DNA of 64,000 nucleotides from Solea solea. Taxonomy: Eukaryota > Chordata > Actinopteri > Pleuronectiformes > Soleidae. The notes under the pieces are model-generated. The model was not told where the DNA came from and did no database searches. It saw nothing but the letters and a program-made list of their open reading frames with translations. This document shows positions 22,091 to 35,814 of the stretch, piece by piece (the stretch's first letter is position 1; every line of letters begins with the position of its first letter). The stretch is taken from positions 970,501 through 1,034,500 of the forward strand of contig NC_081150.1 of assembly GCF_958295425.1 (NCBI RefSeq), written 5' to 3'. A program made the position numbers and the translations under genes.

Positions 22091-23477
22091 GTGAGAAAAG
22101 GCTGTTTGATGGCAACATAAAGTGGCAAAAATACTCTGAAGGTTGCGTACACTTGAGGTGTGTGTTTTATTTGCTAAGTGGCTAAATTCAGTTTTTCTTT
22201 GTCATGTTTTCATCTAAAGCAGTTTCTCAGACTTGCAGACCACGTGGCCTATTATTCAATACCAAGTTATAATGGGTTATTTCTAGTTTATTTTTAATTT
22301 TTTTAATGAATAGATTAAATATAAAGCCTTTATTGTGAACTGTATGTCGTTCCATATCAAAACGGGCTTTTATTTTGAAATCTATCCGTGAAATATTGTC
22401 ACAAATATCGATATTGCGACCATGAAGGATTATTGTGATACAAATTTAGGATTATATCGCCCACTCCTACCTGTGAACAGTCCACTTGACCGGCCCCTTG
22501 ATGCTCATTGGCTCAGACTCCTGATCTAAAGCAGTGCTGCAGACACACACACACACTGTGCTAGTACCTCATACAACCACACTTCTGAGGAGAAAAAACA
22601 ACTGAACTACCCCTTTAATACATTTTATATGTTCAAAATGCTCCCTGATATCAGGAAATATCTATTCAAAGTGTGAAAGTATTTTGTTTAAGACGCATTT
22701 TTACTAAACCCAGTCCTTAGCGATTACTCCACGGACCAGAATGCATTGCAGCCTCATTTAATGCCAAGAATACAGTCAGTCATGGGATAAAACTTCGTCT
22801 ATCTCTTCTGTTATCTCTTTATTATGAAGGCTCTTTTTTCCACTTAACTACAGACAGCGCTGCGTTCCTGCCAACGATATAATCTCATTATGAGTAATAT
22901 AATAAAAAAAAAAGATGTGAAGTGAAGGAAACCACTTTAATAACTGCTGGAATGCACTGAGAGGCACGCCACGTGCACAAGTTGATTTATTCCTTTAATG
23001 TTGAGCTAAAGAAAGCCAGGTGCTGTCGGGTTTGACTTGATCACGATCTCTTTAACTCGCCACAGGAAGTGGCGGTGACGGTGGTGTTTTGTCGTCGAGG
23101 GAGTGTTTGTTTTTGTTGGGTTTTCTTTAGCTGTGTAGAAGTTATTTTACAAAGCATGTAAATTAAGAGCTTCAGTGGATATTTGAATGTGGTCAGAAAA
23201 TGACCCGTGACACATTTGAACCTGTTTCGGATTTCAATGTTTTTTGGGTTTTTTGGATGTGCCTATATTGATTAGTCCAACTTTGCCAGTCAGAATGCTG
23301 CTATCATCTGGTGAAAATGTGCAATTTCAGTGTACTGTACTGTTGAATGTAATAAAGAAATACACATTTCTTACCTTGGTAACCAGTCTGGAGTTTGGTC
23401 TGTGTTTGTTCAGGTTTCTCTGAGGTCACGATGTCGAGAATAATCCCAATAATCCAGGAAACTGTTCCACTTTATCT

Positions 23478-23560
23478 CTGATCCAGTGATTTATGAACAG
23501 TATTGGACTGATACCAACACTGAGTATCAGACCGATCCTGATCCGATATCAATAAAGGTG
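23478..23560. repeat. Dispersed repeat (gatccagtgattt family), copy 2
   Basis: Contains 'tgatccagtgatttatgaac' and 'actgagtatcagaccgatcc', matching the families at 19995-20330 and 57410-57480. Confidence 0.45.
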
Positions 23561-23923
23561 CAGTCTGAAACACTGATGTCACATGACCAGAATATGAGTG
23601 AGAGAAGCTGTGATCATGTGACTTATTTTAATGTTAAAGAGACAAAAAAAGCCCTTTCCTTAGAATGAATTTTTTTGTGCTGATTACCATATTGATTGTT
23701 TTAAGATTTAAAAACGGTGTAAAAGAAAACGGTGTACATGAGGGGAAAAATAGTGAAAAGATAATGAATCAGCAAATCCGGTTCACATCAGTTTTCATGA
23801 CAAAGAACAATCATATTGTTATCAACAATAATGACTACTTTTAAATTTGCTCCCCTTTTCTACATAGAAATAAAACACTACTCAGTGCTATAAACAGATT
23901 TAAAGTCAGATCCACACTGATTC

Positions 23924-23952
23924 ATTCATTCATTCATTCATTCATTCATTCA
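23924..23952. repeat. (ATTC)n microsatellite
   Basis: About seven ATTC tetranucleotides. Confidence 0.9.
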
Positions 23953-24812
23953 GTGAGTCCAGTCTTTGAAAGGTCAAGTGCTGTGAGCAGGATGAATAAC
24001 AGGGTGGAGGCAGAAAGGTCACACACAGATTTCTCTAAACCTGATGAAAAATAATTATTTGGAACAGAACGATGAGAACATGGATTATTTCCACGATGGG
24101 AGGATCTGCAGGCGGAGAAAACTGAGGAGATGAAGAAGTGAAAGACTTGATAAGAGGAAGCTGTTGCAGCTTATTAGCTGCGTCGTCCAAAACTTCACTT
24201 TTATGACTCCAGCTCGCTCTCGAGTCTGAATTGTGACCTGATTTCCATGACTTGTGACGCTTCTTTGACTACAGCACTGACTGCATTGAACTGGAAGTTG
24301 AAGACAAGGAGTCGCAGGACTTTTAGTAAATTATGCACTACATACATTTTTTTAGCACAAGGTAAATAGCTCTTATAATGGCTGCCACTGAGATACGAGG
24401 GTCACGTCATTCAGTCAGGTGCCATAGACTATATATAGACATGGAAATAAATGATGAGATGTGACAGAGGTAGCAGTTGGCCACCAGGGGGTGACTTCAC
24501 TCGTTGGGGGAAAAAGTCAGTTTGAATGGAAGTCTGTGGATAAGATTCAGTAAACATTTCCCTGAGGACTTTTTTTAAAATGATGTTCCCATTAAGAGGA
24601 AAATAGACAATAAAGCACAAGACATATGAGTGGACACCAGAGTGATTGACAGCTTGTACCATGCGGTATAATAAGCGACTCAGTGGTTTGGAACCTTCCT
24701 AAACAAATCTGACTCTCAGCTCATGATTGACAGGCCTCTGAGCCCAACGAGTTGCATTCACTGACCTCCAGGAAATCTCAGTGACAGTACAAACTTTATT
24801 CTTAGTTAAAAG

Positions 24813-25490
24813 CAGAGATGTATAGTAACGAAGTAGAACTACTTCACTAGTGTACTTAAGTACTAATATGCTGTATCTGTACTTTACTGGAGATGGATGG
24901 AAGAAAAACCAGAAACGCCACCTTCAACACCTTCAACTTCTTCGAGTGATTGTGGTGTTGAGGAAGGTGACCACCCCTGGCTCTACTTAGAGTCTATGTT
25001 TTCATTAGTGGGCGTAAAAGACCGTTATTATTATATATACATTTAATATACATATTGAATGAAATGCCGACTCTGCCTCCCAAAAGATTGTGAAATAATG
25101 GCCTGCAAAAATTCACCTTCGAATTTGAAGAAACATATCAAGGTAAGTTACAAATAAAATACACAAATGGCACACCAACTTTAGCTATCAGTAAGCGCTA
25201 GCTAAGTAGCTAGCTACCCGCGGTTCCTGACATGCTATGGTGTTCACTTAGCAGCTAGCTAGCGTTAACTAACCTTCGCTGGCTATAACACAATACTTGT
25301 ACTTTTACTTTCAGTACTTGAGTAGTACATTTTAAAATAAACTACTTGGAATACTTAAGCATAAAAAATGTTGAATACTTAAGTATTTCCACTTAAGTGA
25401 GGTGCTTAAGAAAAGTTAAAGTTAAAACTTAAAGAAAGCAGTACTTGTACTTTACTCAAGTCTTGGTCTGTAGTACTTTATACATCTCTG
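24813..25490 (+). mobile_element. hAT-derived element remnant with zinc-finger exon, 678 bp
   Basis: Ends are CAGAGATGTATA and TATACATCTCTG (inverted). Flanks gttaaaag (24805-24812) and gttaaatg (25491-25498) match at 7 of 8 positions. Inside, about 25060-25143 encodes a BED/C2H2-like finger piece (CRLCLPK ... NSPSNLKKHI) followed by a donor-like gtaag. This suggests an internally deleted autonomous hAT. No transposase core remains. Subterminal 'agtacttaagtatttccact' repeats and CTAGC hairpins are present. Confidence 0.8.
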
Positions 25491-25498
25491 GTTAAATG

Positions 25499-26247
25499 TG
25501 ATACAGATTTAACACACTCTTGTCCCTGATCTGATGTGGGGGCCCCTAAGATGGTGCTGAAGTCCACCCTGAGCACCGGGTCTGGTCCCCAGTCAAACAG
25601 TTTTTCCTCTTCTTTGCTGTATTTATGTTTCACCACACATAAACATAAAACAGAGCTTCCTCTGAACAGAGCTTCCTGGTTGAGTTATTCATTTATGTGT
25701 CTTTTAAACACGATACAGACAAAATACACAAAGAGAAAAACTTGTCAAGGGGAGGACGACATCGCTGACATGCTGCTGATATAATAACCTGTACATAATA
25801 TGCATTATATAATATAATGTAGTCTCATATTCCAGGAGAGTGATGTGTGTCCTTGGATTCATTGTCCTTAAATACAATGCTGAACATGGTCATGTAGTAT
25901 TTCATATGCTGGAATATAGAGGCACACACTTAATGCTGATTCATGTTTGTGTTTACAGCTTTAACTAGAAAATTCCGCAGCAAAATTTCGAGCGTGCCTG
26001 CTGTTCTTGCTGCTGATGTTGTTGGGTGCAGGGCTTGTGCTGGTAAAGGAGTAACATTTGGGTGGATTGAACCTTTAAAACTTGAAGTATTTAGACAAAG
26101 TGATAATTTGGTGGAATCACCCTTTAAAAGAGACAGACTCTTAAGCTGTGAGGATCAAAACTGGGCTGGGTTGATAAAAATTAATAGCCTGCCATTCACG
26201 ATTAAACCGCTTGTTTTGATATAGGATGTGTGGGGTTTTTATCAAAA
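25499..26247. other. Unassigned intergenic DNA before the large satellite
   Basis: No gene motif is seen. Two open frames (25536-25784, 25943-26224) lack homology I recognise. Confidence 0.5.
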
Positions 26248-28390
26248 CTGTCAAAATATGACATTTTTGACAAAAAAGTCATAGTTTAGTATGTCGTCCA
26301 AAATGTGACAAAAATGTCATAGTTTAGTATGTCGTCCAAAATGTGACAAAAATGTCATAGTTAAGTATGTCGTCCTAAATTTGACTAGAAAGTCATAGTT
26401 TAGTATGTCGTCCAAAATGTGACAAAAATGTCATAGTTTGGTACGTCATCCAAAATGTGACAAAAAAGTCATAGTTTAGTACGTTGTCCAAAATTTGACA
26501 AAAATGTCATAGTTTAGTATGTCGTCCAAAATTTGCCTAAAAAGTCATAGTTTAGTATGTCATCCAAAATGTGACAAAAATGTCATAGTTTAGTATGTCG
26601 TCCAAAATTTGACCAAAAAGTCATAGTTTAATATGTCGTCCTAAATTTGACTTAAAGTCATAGTTTAGTATGTCGTCCAAAATGTGACAAAAATGTCATG
26701 GTTTGGTACGTCGTCCAAAATTTGACTAAAATGTCATAGTTTAGTATGTTGTCCAAAATGTGTCAAAAAAGTCATAGTTTAGTATATCGTCCAAAATTTT
26801 ACTAAAAAGTCATAGTGTGGTATGTCGTCCAAAATTTGACAAAAATGTCATAGTTTAGTATGTCGTCCAAAATGTGACAAAAATGTCATAGTTTAGTATG
26901 TCGTCCAAAATTTGACGAAAAAGTCATAGTGTAGTATGTCGTCCAAAATTTGACTAAAATGTCATAGTTAAGTATGTCGTCCAAAATTTGACTAAAAAAT
27001 CATAGTTTAGTATGTCGTCCAAAATGTGACAAAAATGTCATAGTTTAGTATGTCGTCCAAAATGTGACAAAAATGTCATAGTTTAGTATGTCGTCCAAAA
27101 TGTGACAAAAAAGTCATAGTGTAGTATGTCGTCCTAAATTTGACTAAAAAGTCATAGTTTAGTGTGTCGTCCAAAATGTGACAAAAATGTCATAGTTTGG
27201 TACGTCGTCCAAAATGTGACAAAAATGTCATAGTTTAGTATGTCGTCCAAAATTTGACTAAAATGTCATAGTTTAGTATGTCGTCCAAAATTTGACTAAA
27301 ATGTCATAGTTTAGTATGTCGTCCAAAATTTTACGAAAAAGTCATAGTTTAGTATGTTGTGCAAAATCGGTCAAAAAAGTCTTAGTATAGTATGTGGTCC
27401 AAAATCGGTCAAAAAATGTCATAGTATAGTAAGTCGTCCAAATCGGTCAAAAAAGTTATAGTATAGAATGTCGTCCAAAATGTGACAAAAAAGTCATAGT
27501 CTAGTATGTCGTCCAAAATGTGACAAAAAAGTGATAGTATAGTGAGTCGTCCAAAATGTGACAAAAAAGTCATAGTATAGTATGTCGTCCAAAATGTGAC
27601 AAAAATGTCATAGTTTAGTATGTCGTCCAAAATGTGACAAAAAAGTCATAGTGTAGTATGTCGTCCTAAATTTGACTAAAAAGTCATAGTTTAGTGTGTC
27701 GTCCAAAATGTGACAAAAATGTCATAGTTTGGTACGTCGTCCAAAATGTGACAAAAAAGTCATAGTTTAGTACATTGTCCAAAATTTGACAAAAATGTCA
27801 TAGTTTAGTATGTCGTCCAAAATTTGACTAAAATGTCATAGTTTAGTATGTCGTCCAAAATTTTACGAAAAAGTCATAGTTTAGTATGTTGTGCAAAATC
27901 GGTCAAAAAAGTCTTAGTATAGTATGTGGTCCAAAATCGGTCAAAAAATGTCATAGTATAGTAAGTCGTCCAAATCGGTCAAAAAAGTTATAGTATAGAA
28001 TGTCGTCCAAAATGTGACAAAAAAGTCATAGTCTAGTATGTCGTCCAAAATGTGACAAAAAAGTGATAGTATAGTGAGTCGTCCAAAATGTGACAAAAAA
28101 GTCATAGTATAATAAGTCGTCCAAAATCGGTCAAAAAATGTCATAGTATAGTATGTCGTCCAAAATCGGTCAAAAAAGTCATAGTATAGTATGTCGTCCA
28201 AAATCGGTCAAAAAAGTCATAGTATATTAAGTCGTCCAAAATTTGCCGAAAAGTCATAGTATAGTATGTCGTCCAAAATTTGCCAAAAATGTCATAGTAT
28301 AGTATGTCGTCCAAAATCGGTCAAAATGTCATAGTATAGTAAGTCGTCCAAAATGTGACAAAAAAGTCATAGTATAGTATGTCATCTAAA

Positions 28391-28527
28391 TTAACACCAA
28401 TACTTCTTAGGACAGCAGAGGGCACTTGTTCCAACCAGGGCTTGAACCCCAGACTTCTATGTTAACAGAAGGGCTAACCACTACACCAACTTTGTTGTCC
28501 TGAGCATTTTTCAATCATCATACAAAA
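28391..28527 (-). mobile_element. tRNA-like SINE copy 1 inside satellite
   Basis: On the minus strand it holds an A-box-like TGGTGTAGTGGTTAGC and a B-box-like GGTTCAAGCCC at tRNA spacing. This copy lacks four bases between the boxes compared with the other four. It is flanked by tatgtcatctaaa and tatgtcatccaaa, a near-perfect 13-bp duplication of a satellite motif. Confidence 0.8.
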
Positions 28528-29960
28528 CTATGTCATCCAAAGTCGGTCAAAAAAGTCATAGTTTAGTATGTCTTCAAAAATCGGTCAAAAAAGTCATAGT
28601 ATAGTATGTCGTCCAAAATCGGTCAAAAATGTCATAGTATAAAAAGTCGTCCAAAATCGGTCAAAAAAGTCATAGTATAGTATGTCATCCAAAATGTGAC
28701 AAAAAAGTCATAGTATAGTATGTCGTCCAAAAATCGTCAAAAAAGTCATACTTTAGTATGTCTTCCAAAAATGGTCCAAAAAGTCATGTTTGTCGTCCAA
28801 GAATGGACAAAAATGTCATAGTATAGTATGTCGTCCAAAAATGGTCAAAAATGTCATAGTATAGTATGTCTTCCAAAAATGGTCCAAAAAGTCATGTTTG
28901 TCGTCCAAAAATTGTCCAAAAAGTCATAGTATAGTATGTCGTCCAAAAATGGTCCAAAATGTCATAGTATAGTATGTCATTAAAAAATTGACAAAAAAGT
29001 CATAGTATAGTATGTCGTCCAAAAATGGTCATAAACGTCATAGTATAGTATGTCGTCCAAAAATGGTCATAAACGTCATAGTAAAGTATGTCGTCCAAAA
29101 ATGGTCATAAACGTCATAGTATAGTATGCTGTCCAAAAATGGTCAAAAATGTCATCGTATAGTATGTCCAAAAATCGTCAAAAAAGTCATACTTTAGTAT
29201 GTCTTCCAAAAATGGTCCAAAAAGTCATGTTTGTCGTCCAAAAATGGACAAAAATGTCATAGTATAGTATGTTGTCCAAAAATGGTCCAAAAACGTCATA
29301 CTATAGTATGTCATCCAAAAATTGACAAAAACGTCATAGTATAGTATGTCTTCCAAAAACAGTCAAAAAAGTCATAGTATAGTATGCCGTCCAAAAATGG
29401 TCCAAAATGTCATAGTATAGTAAGTCGTTCAAAAATTGACAAAAAAGTCATAGTATAGTATGTCGTCCAAAAATGGTTAAAAATGTCATAGTATAGTATG
29501 TTGTCCAAAAACAGTCCAAAAAGTCATAGTATAGTATGCCGTCCAAAAACAGTCAAAAAAGTCATACTATAGTATGTCGTCCAAAAATGGACAAAAACGT
29601 CATAGTATAGTATGTCGTCCAAAAATGGACAAAAACGTCATAGTATAGTATGTCGTCCAAAAATGGTCCAAAATGTCATAGTATAGTATGTCGTCCAAAA
29701 TCGGTCAAAAACGTCATAGTTTAGTATGTCGTCCAAAAATGGTCAAAAAAGTCACAGTATAGTATGTCGTCCAAAATCGGTCAAAAACGTCATAGTATAG
29801 TATGTCGTCCAAAAATGGTTAAAAATGTCATAGTATAGTATGTCGTCCAAAATCGGTCAAAAAAGACATAGTATAGTATGTCGTCCAAAATTGGTTAAAA
29901 AAGTCATAGTATAGTATGTCGTCCAAAATGTGACAAAAAAGTCATAGTATGTCATCTAAA

Positions 29961-30099
29961 TAACACCAATACTTCTCAGGACAGCAGAGGGAACTTGTTC
30001 CAACCAGGGCTTGAACCCCAGACTTCTATGTTAAAGGCAGAAGGGCTAACCACTACACCAACTTTGTTGTCCTGAGAATTTTTCAATCATCATACAAAA
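29961..30099 (-). mobile_element. tRNA-like SINE copy 2 inside satellite
   Basis: A-box complement at 30050-30060 and B-box complement at 30007-30017. Right flank matches copy 1 (actatgtcatccaaagtcgg). The element ends carry an imperfect inverted pair, ctcaggacagca and ttgttgtcctgag. Confidence 0.8.
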
Positions 30100-33000
30100 C
30101 TATGTCATCCAAAGTCGGTCAAAAAAGTCATAGTTTAGTATGTCTTCAAAAATCGGTCAAAAAAGTCATAGTATAGTATGTCGTCCAAAATCGGTCAAAA
30201 ATGTCATAGTATAATAAGTCGTCCTAAATCAACCAAAAAGTCATAGTATAGTATGTCGTCCAAAATCGGTCAAAAATGTCATAGGATAGTATCTCGTCCA
30301 AAAATGGTCAAAAATGTCATAGTATAGTATGTCGTCTAAAAATCGTCAAAAAAGTCATACTTTAGTATGTCTTCTAAAAATGGTCCAAAAAGTCATGTTT
30401 ATCGTCCAAAAATGGTCCAAAAAGTCATACTATAGTATGTCGTCCAAAAATGGACAAAAACGTCATAGTATAGTATGTCGTCCAAAAATGGTCCAAAATG
30501 TCATAGTATAGTATGTCGTTCAAAAATTGACAAAAAAGTCATAGTATAGTATGTCGTCCAAAAATGGTCAAAAATGTCATAGTATAGTATGTCGTTCAAA
30601 AATTGACAAAAAAGTCATAGTATAGTATGTCGTCCAAAAAATGGTCATAAACGTCATAGTATAGTATGTCGTCCAAAAATGGTCAAAAATGTCATAGTAT
30701 AGTATGTCCAAAAATCTTCAAAAAAGTCATACTTTAGTATGTCTTCCAAAAATGGTCCAAAAAGTCATGTTTGTCGTCCAAAAATGGACAAAAATGTCAT
30801 AGTATAGTATATTGTCCAAAAATGGTCCAAAAAGTCATACTATAGTATGTCGTCCAAAAATTGACAAAAACGTCACAGTATAGTATGTCGTCCAAAAACA
30901 GTCAAAAAAGTCATAGTATAGTATGCCGTCCAAAAATGGTCCAAAAAGTCATACTATAGTATGTCGTCCAAAAATGGTCAAAAACGTCATAGTATAGTAT
31001 GTCGTCCAAAAATGGTCCAAAATGTCATAGTATAGTAAGTCGTTCAAAAATTGACAAAAAAGTCATAGTATAGTATGTCGTCCAAAAATGGTCCAAAATG
31101 TCATAGTATAGTATGTCGTCCAAAAATGGTCCAAAATGTCATAGTATAGTATGTCGTCCAAAAATGGTCAAAAACGTCATAGTATAGTATGTCGTCCAAA
31201 AATGGTTAAAAATGTCATCGTATAGTATGTCGCCCAAAAATTGACAAAAACGTCACAGTATAGTATGTCGTCCAAAAATGGTCAAAAAAGTCATACTTTA
31301 GTATGTCTTCCAAAAATGGTCCAAAAAGTCATGTTTGTCGTCCAAAAATGGACAAAAATGTCATAGTATAGTATGTTGTCCAAAAATGGTCCAAAAAGTC
31401 ATACTATAGTATGTCGTCCAAAAATTGACAAAAACGTCATAGTATAGTATGTCGTCCAAAAACAGTCAAAAAAGTCATAGTATAGTATGCCGTCCAAAAA
31501 TGGTCCAAAAAGTCATACTATAGTATGTCGTCCAAAAATGGTCAAAAACGTCATAGTATAGTATGTCGTCCAAAAATGGTCCAAAATGTCATAGTATAGT
31601 AAGTCGTTCAAAAATTGACAAAAAAGTCATAGTATAGTATGTCGTCCAAAAATGGTCCAAAATGTCATAGTATAGTATGTCGTCCAAAAATGGTCCAAAA
31701 TGTCATAGTATAGTATGTCGTCCAAAAATGGTCAAAAACGTCATAGTATAGTATGTCGTCCAAAAATGGTTAAAAATGTCATCGTATAGTATGTCGCCCA
31801 AAAATTGACAAAAACGTCACAGTATAGTATGTCGTCCAAAAATGGTCAAAAATGTCATAGTATAGTATGTCGTCCAAAAATCGTCAAAAAAGTCATACTT
31901 TAGTATGTCTTCCAAAAATGGTCCAAAAAGTCATGTTTGTTGTCCAAAAATTGACAAAAATGTCATAGTATAGTATGTCGTCCAAAAACAGTCCAAAAAG
32001 TAACAGTATAGTATGCCGTCCAAAAATGGTCCAAAATGTCATAGTATATAGTATGTCGTCCAAAAATGGTCAAAAACGTCATAGTATAGTATGTCGTCCA
32101 AAAATGGTTAAAAATGTCATAGTATAGTATGTCGTCCAAAAATGGTCCAAAATGTCATAGCATAGTATGTCGTTCAAAAATTGACAAAAAAGTCATAGTA
32201 TAATATGTCGTCCAAAAATGGTCAAAAATGTCATAGGATAGTATGTCGTCCAAAATCGGTCAAAAATGTCATAGTATAATAAGTCGTCCTAAATCAACCA
32301 AAAAGTCATAGTATAGTATGTCGTCCAAAATCGGTCAAAAATGTCATAGGATAGTATCTCGTCCAAAAATGGTCAAAAATGTCATAGTATAGTATGTCGT
32401 CTAAAAATCGTCAAAAAAGTCATACTTTAGTATGTCTTCTAAAAATGGTCCAAAAAGTCATGTTTATCGTCCAAAAATGGTCCAAAAAGTCATACTATAG
32501 TATGTCGTCCAAAAATGGACAAAAACGTCATAGTATAGTATGTCGTCCAAAAATGGTCCAAAATGTCATAGTATAGTATGTCGTTCAAAAATTGACAAAA
32601 AAGTCATAGTATAGTATGTCGTCCAAAAATGGTCAAAAATGTCATAGTATAGTATGTCGTTCAAAAATTGACAAAAAAGTCATAGTATAGTATGTCGTCC
32701 AAAAAATGGTCATAAACGTCATAGTATAGTATGTCGTCCAAAAATGGTCAAAAATGTCATAGTATAGTATGTCCAAAAATCTTCAAAAAAGTCATACTTT
32801 AGTATGTCTTCCAAAAATGGTCCAAAAAGTCATACTATAGTATGTCGTCCAAAAATTGACAAAAACGTCATAGTATAGTATGTCGTCCAAAAACAGTCAA
32901 AAAAGTCATAGTATAGTATGCCGTCCAAAAATGGTCCAAAAAGTCATACTATAGTATGTCGTCCAAAAATGGTCAAAAACGTCATAGTATAGTATGTCGT

Positions 33001-35673
33001 CCAAAAATGGTCAAAAACGTCATAGTATAGTATGTCGTCCAAAAATGGTTAAAAATGTCATCGTATAGTATGTCGCCCAAAAATTGACAAAAACGTCACA
33101 GTATAGTATGTCGTCCAAAAATGGTCAAAAATGTCATAGTATAGTATGTCGTCCAAAAATCGTCAAAAAAGTCATACTTTAGTATGTCTTCCAAAAATGG
33201 TCCAAAAAGTCATGTTTGTCTTCCAAAAATGGACAAAAATGTCATAGTATAGTATGTTGTCCAAAAATGGTCCAAAAAGTCATACTATAGTATGTCGTCC
33301 AAAAATTGACAAAAACGTCATAGTATAGTATGTCGTCCAAAAACAGTCAAAAAAGTCATAGTATAGTATGCCGTCCAAAAATGGTCCAAAAAGTCATACT
33401 ATAGTATGTCGTCCAAAAATGGTCAAAAACGTCATAGTATAGTATGTCGTCCAAAAATGGTCCAAAATGTCATAGTATAGTAAGTCGTTCAAAAATTGAC
33501 AAAAAAGTCATAGTATAGTATGTCGTCCAAAAATGGTCCAAAATGTCATAGTATAGTATGTCGTCCAAAAATGGTCCAAAATGTCATAGTATAGTATGTC
33601 GTCCAAAAATGGTCAAAAACGTCATAGTATAGTATGTCGTCCAAAAATGGTTAAAAATGTCATCGTATAGTATGTCGCCCAAAAATTGACAAAAACGTCA
33701 CAGTATAGTATGTCGTCCAAAAATGGTCAAAAATGTCATAGTATAGTATGTCGTCCAAAAATCGTCAAAAAAGTCATACTTTAGTATGTCTTCCAAAAAT
33801 GGTCCAAAAAGTCATGTTTGTTGTCCAAAAATTGACAAAAATGTCATAGTATAGTATGTCGTCCAAAAACAGTCCAAAAAGTCACAGTATAGTATGCCGT
33901 CCAAAAATGGTCCAAAATGTCATAGTATATAGTATGTCGTCCAAAAATGGTCAAAAACGTCATAGTATAGTATGTCGTCCAAAAATGGTTAAAAATGTCA
34001 TAGTATAGTATGTCGTCCAAAAATGGTCCAAAATGTCATAGCATAGTATGTCGTTCAAAAATTGACAAAAAAGTCATAGTATAATATGTCGTCCAAAAAT
34101 GGTCTGAAATGTCATAGTATAGTATGTCGCCCAAAAATGGACAAAAACGTCATAGTAAAGTATGTCGTCCAAAAATGGTCAAAAATGTCATAGTATAGTA
34201 TGTCGTCCAAAAATCGTCAAAAAAGTCATACTTTAGTATGTCTTCCAAAAATGGTCCAAAAAGTCATGTTTGTCGTCCAAAAATGGACAAAAATGTCATA
34301 GTATAGTATGTCGTTCAAAAATTGACAAAAAAGTCATAGTATAGTATGTCGTCCAAAAACAGTCAAAAAAGTCATACTATAGTATGTCGTCCAAAAATGG
34401 ACAAAAACGTCATAGTATAGTATGTCGTCCAAAAATGGTCCAAAATGTCATAGTATAGTATGTCGTCCAAAAATGGTCAAAAAAGTCATAGTATAGTATG
34501 TCGTCCAAAATCGGTCAAAAACGTCATAGTATAGTATGTCGTCCAAAAATGGTTAAAAATGTCACAGTATAGTATGTCGTCCAAAATCGGTCAAAAAAGT
34601 CATAGTATAGTATGTCGTCCAAAAATGGTCAAAAATGTCACAGTATAGTATGTCGTCCAAAAATCGTCAAAAAAGTCATACTTTAGTATGTCTTCCAAAA
34701 ATGGTCCAAAAAGTCATGTTTGTCGTCCAAAAATGGACAAAATGTCATAGTATAGTATGTTGTCCAAAAACGGTCCAAAAAGTCATACTATAGTATGTCG
34801 TCCAAAAATTGACAAAAACGTCATAGTATAGTATGTCGTCCAAAAACAGTCAAAAAAGTCATAGTATAGTATGCCGTCCAAAAATGGTCCAAAAAGTCAT
34901 ACTATAGCATGTCGTCCAAAAATGGACAAAAACGTCATAGTATAGTATGTCGTCCAAAAATTGTCAAAAACGTCATAGTATAGTATGTCGTCCAAAAATG
35001 GTCAAAAACGTCATAGTATAGTATGTCGTCCAAAAATGGTTAAAAATGTCATAGTATAGTATGTCGTCTAAAATCGGTCAAAAAAGTCATAGTATAGTAT
35101 GTCGTCCAAAAATGGTTAAAAATGTCATAGTATAGTATGTCGTTCAAAAATTGACAAAAAAGTCATAGTATAGTATGTCGTCCAAAAATGTTCCGAAATG
35201 TCATAGTATAGTATGTCGCCCAAAAATGGACAAAAACGTCATAGTATAGTATGTCGTCCAAAAATGGTCAAAAATGTCATAGTATAGTATGTCGTCCAAA
35301 AATCGTCAAAAAAGTCATACTTTAGTATGTCTTCCAAAAATGGTCCAAAAAGTCATGTTTGTCGTCCAAAAATGGACAAAAATGTCATAGTATAGTATGT
35401 CGTCCAAAAATTGACAAAAACGTCATAGTATAGTATGTCGTCCAAAAATGGTCCAAAATGTCATAGTATAGTATGTCGTTCAAAAATTGACAAAAAAGTC
35501 ATAGTATAGTATGTCGTCCAAAAATGGTCAAAAAAGTCATAGTATAGTATGTCGTCCAAAATCGGTCAAAAACGTCATAGTATAGTATGTCGTCCAAAAA
35601 TGGTTAAAAATGTCATAGTATAGTATGTCGTCCAAAATGTGACAAAAAAGTCATAGTATAGTATGTCATCTAA

Positions 35674-35814
35674 ATTAACACCAATACTTCTCAGGACAGC
35701 AGAGGGAACTTGTTCCAACCAGGGCTTGAAACCCAGACTTCTATGTTAAAGGCAGAAGGGCTAACCACTACACCAACTTTGTTGTCCTGAGTATTTTTCA
35801 ATCATCATACAAAA
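35674..35814 (-). mobile_element. tRNA-like SINE copy 3 inside satellite
   Basis: Same element and same insertion-site flanks. Right flank is agtatgtcatccaaaatcgg, the version shared by copies 3, 4 and 5. Confidence 0.8.

Larger units (their letters stand above)
19038..24812. other. GPR63 3' UTR and intergenic region
   Basis: No gene is recognised; reading frames are short and lack motifs. It contains hAT and MITE copies and dispersed repeats listed separately, and an (ATTC)n run at 23924-23952. FHL5, expected here by human synteny, was not seen, although short exons could be missed by eye. Confidence 0.5.

Noticed and set aside
27409..28201. Minus-strand ORFs with DDILYYDFF-type repeats
   Set aside because: Open only because the 38-bp unit lacks stops in that frame over a few units; other units break it.
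30329..32576. Pair of identical 60-aa ORFs in the satellite
   Set aside because: Repeat artefacts: the same block is duplicated at an offset of 2065 bp and translates to a low-complexity periodic peptide.
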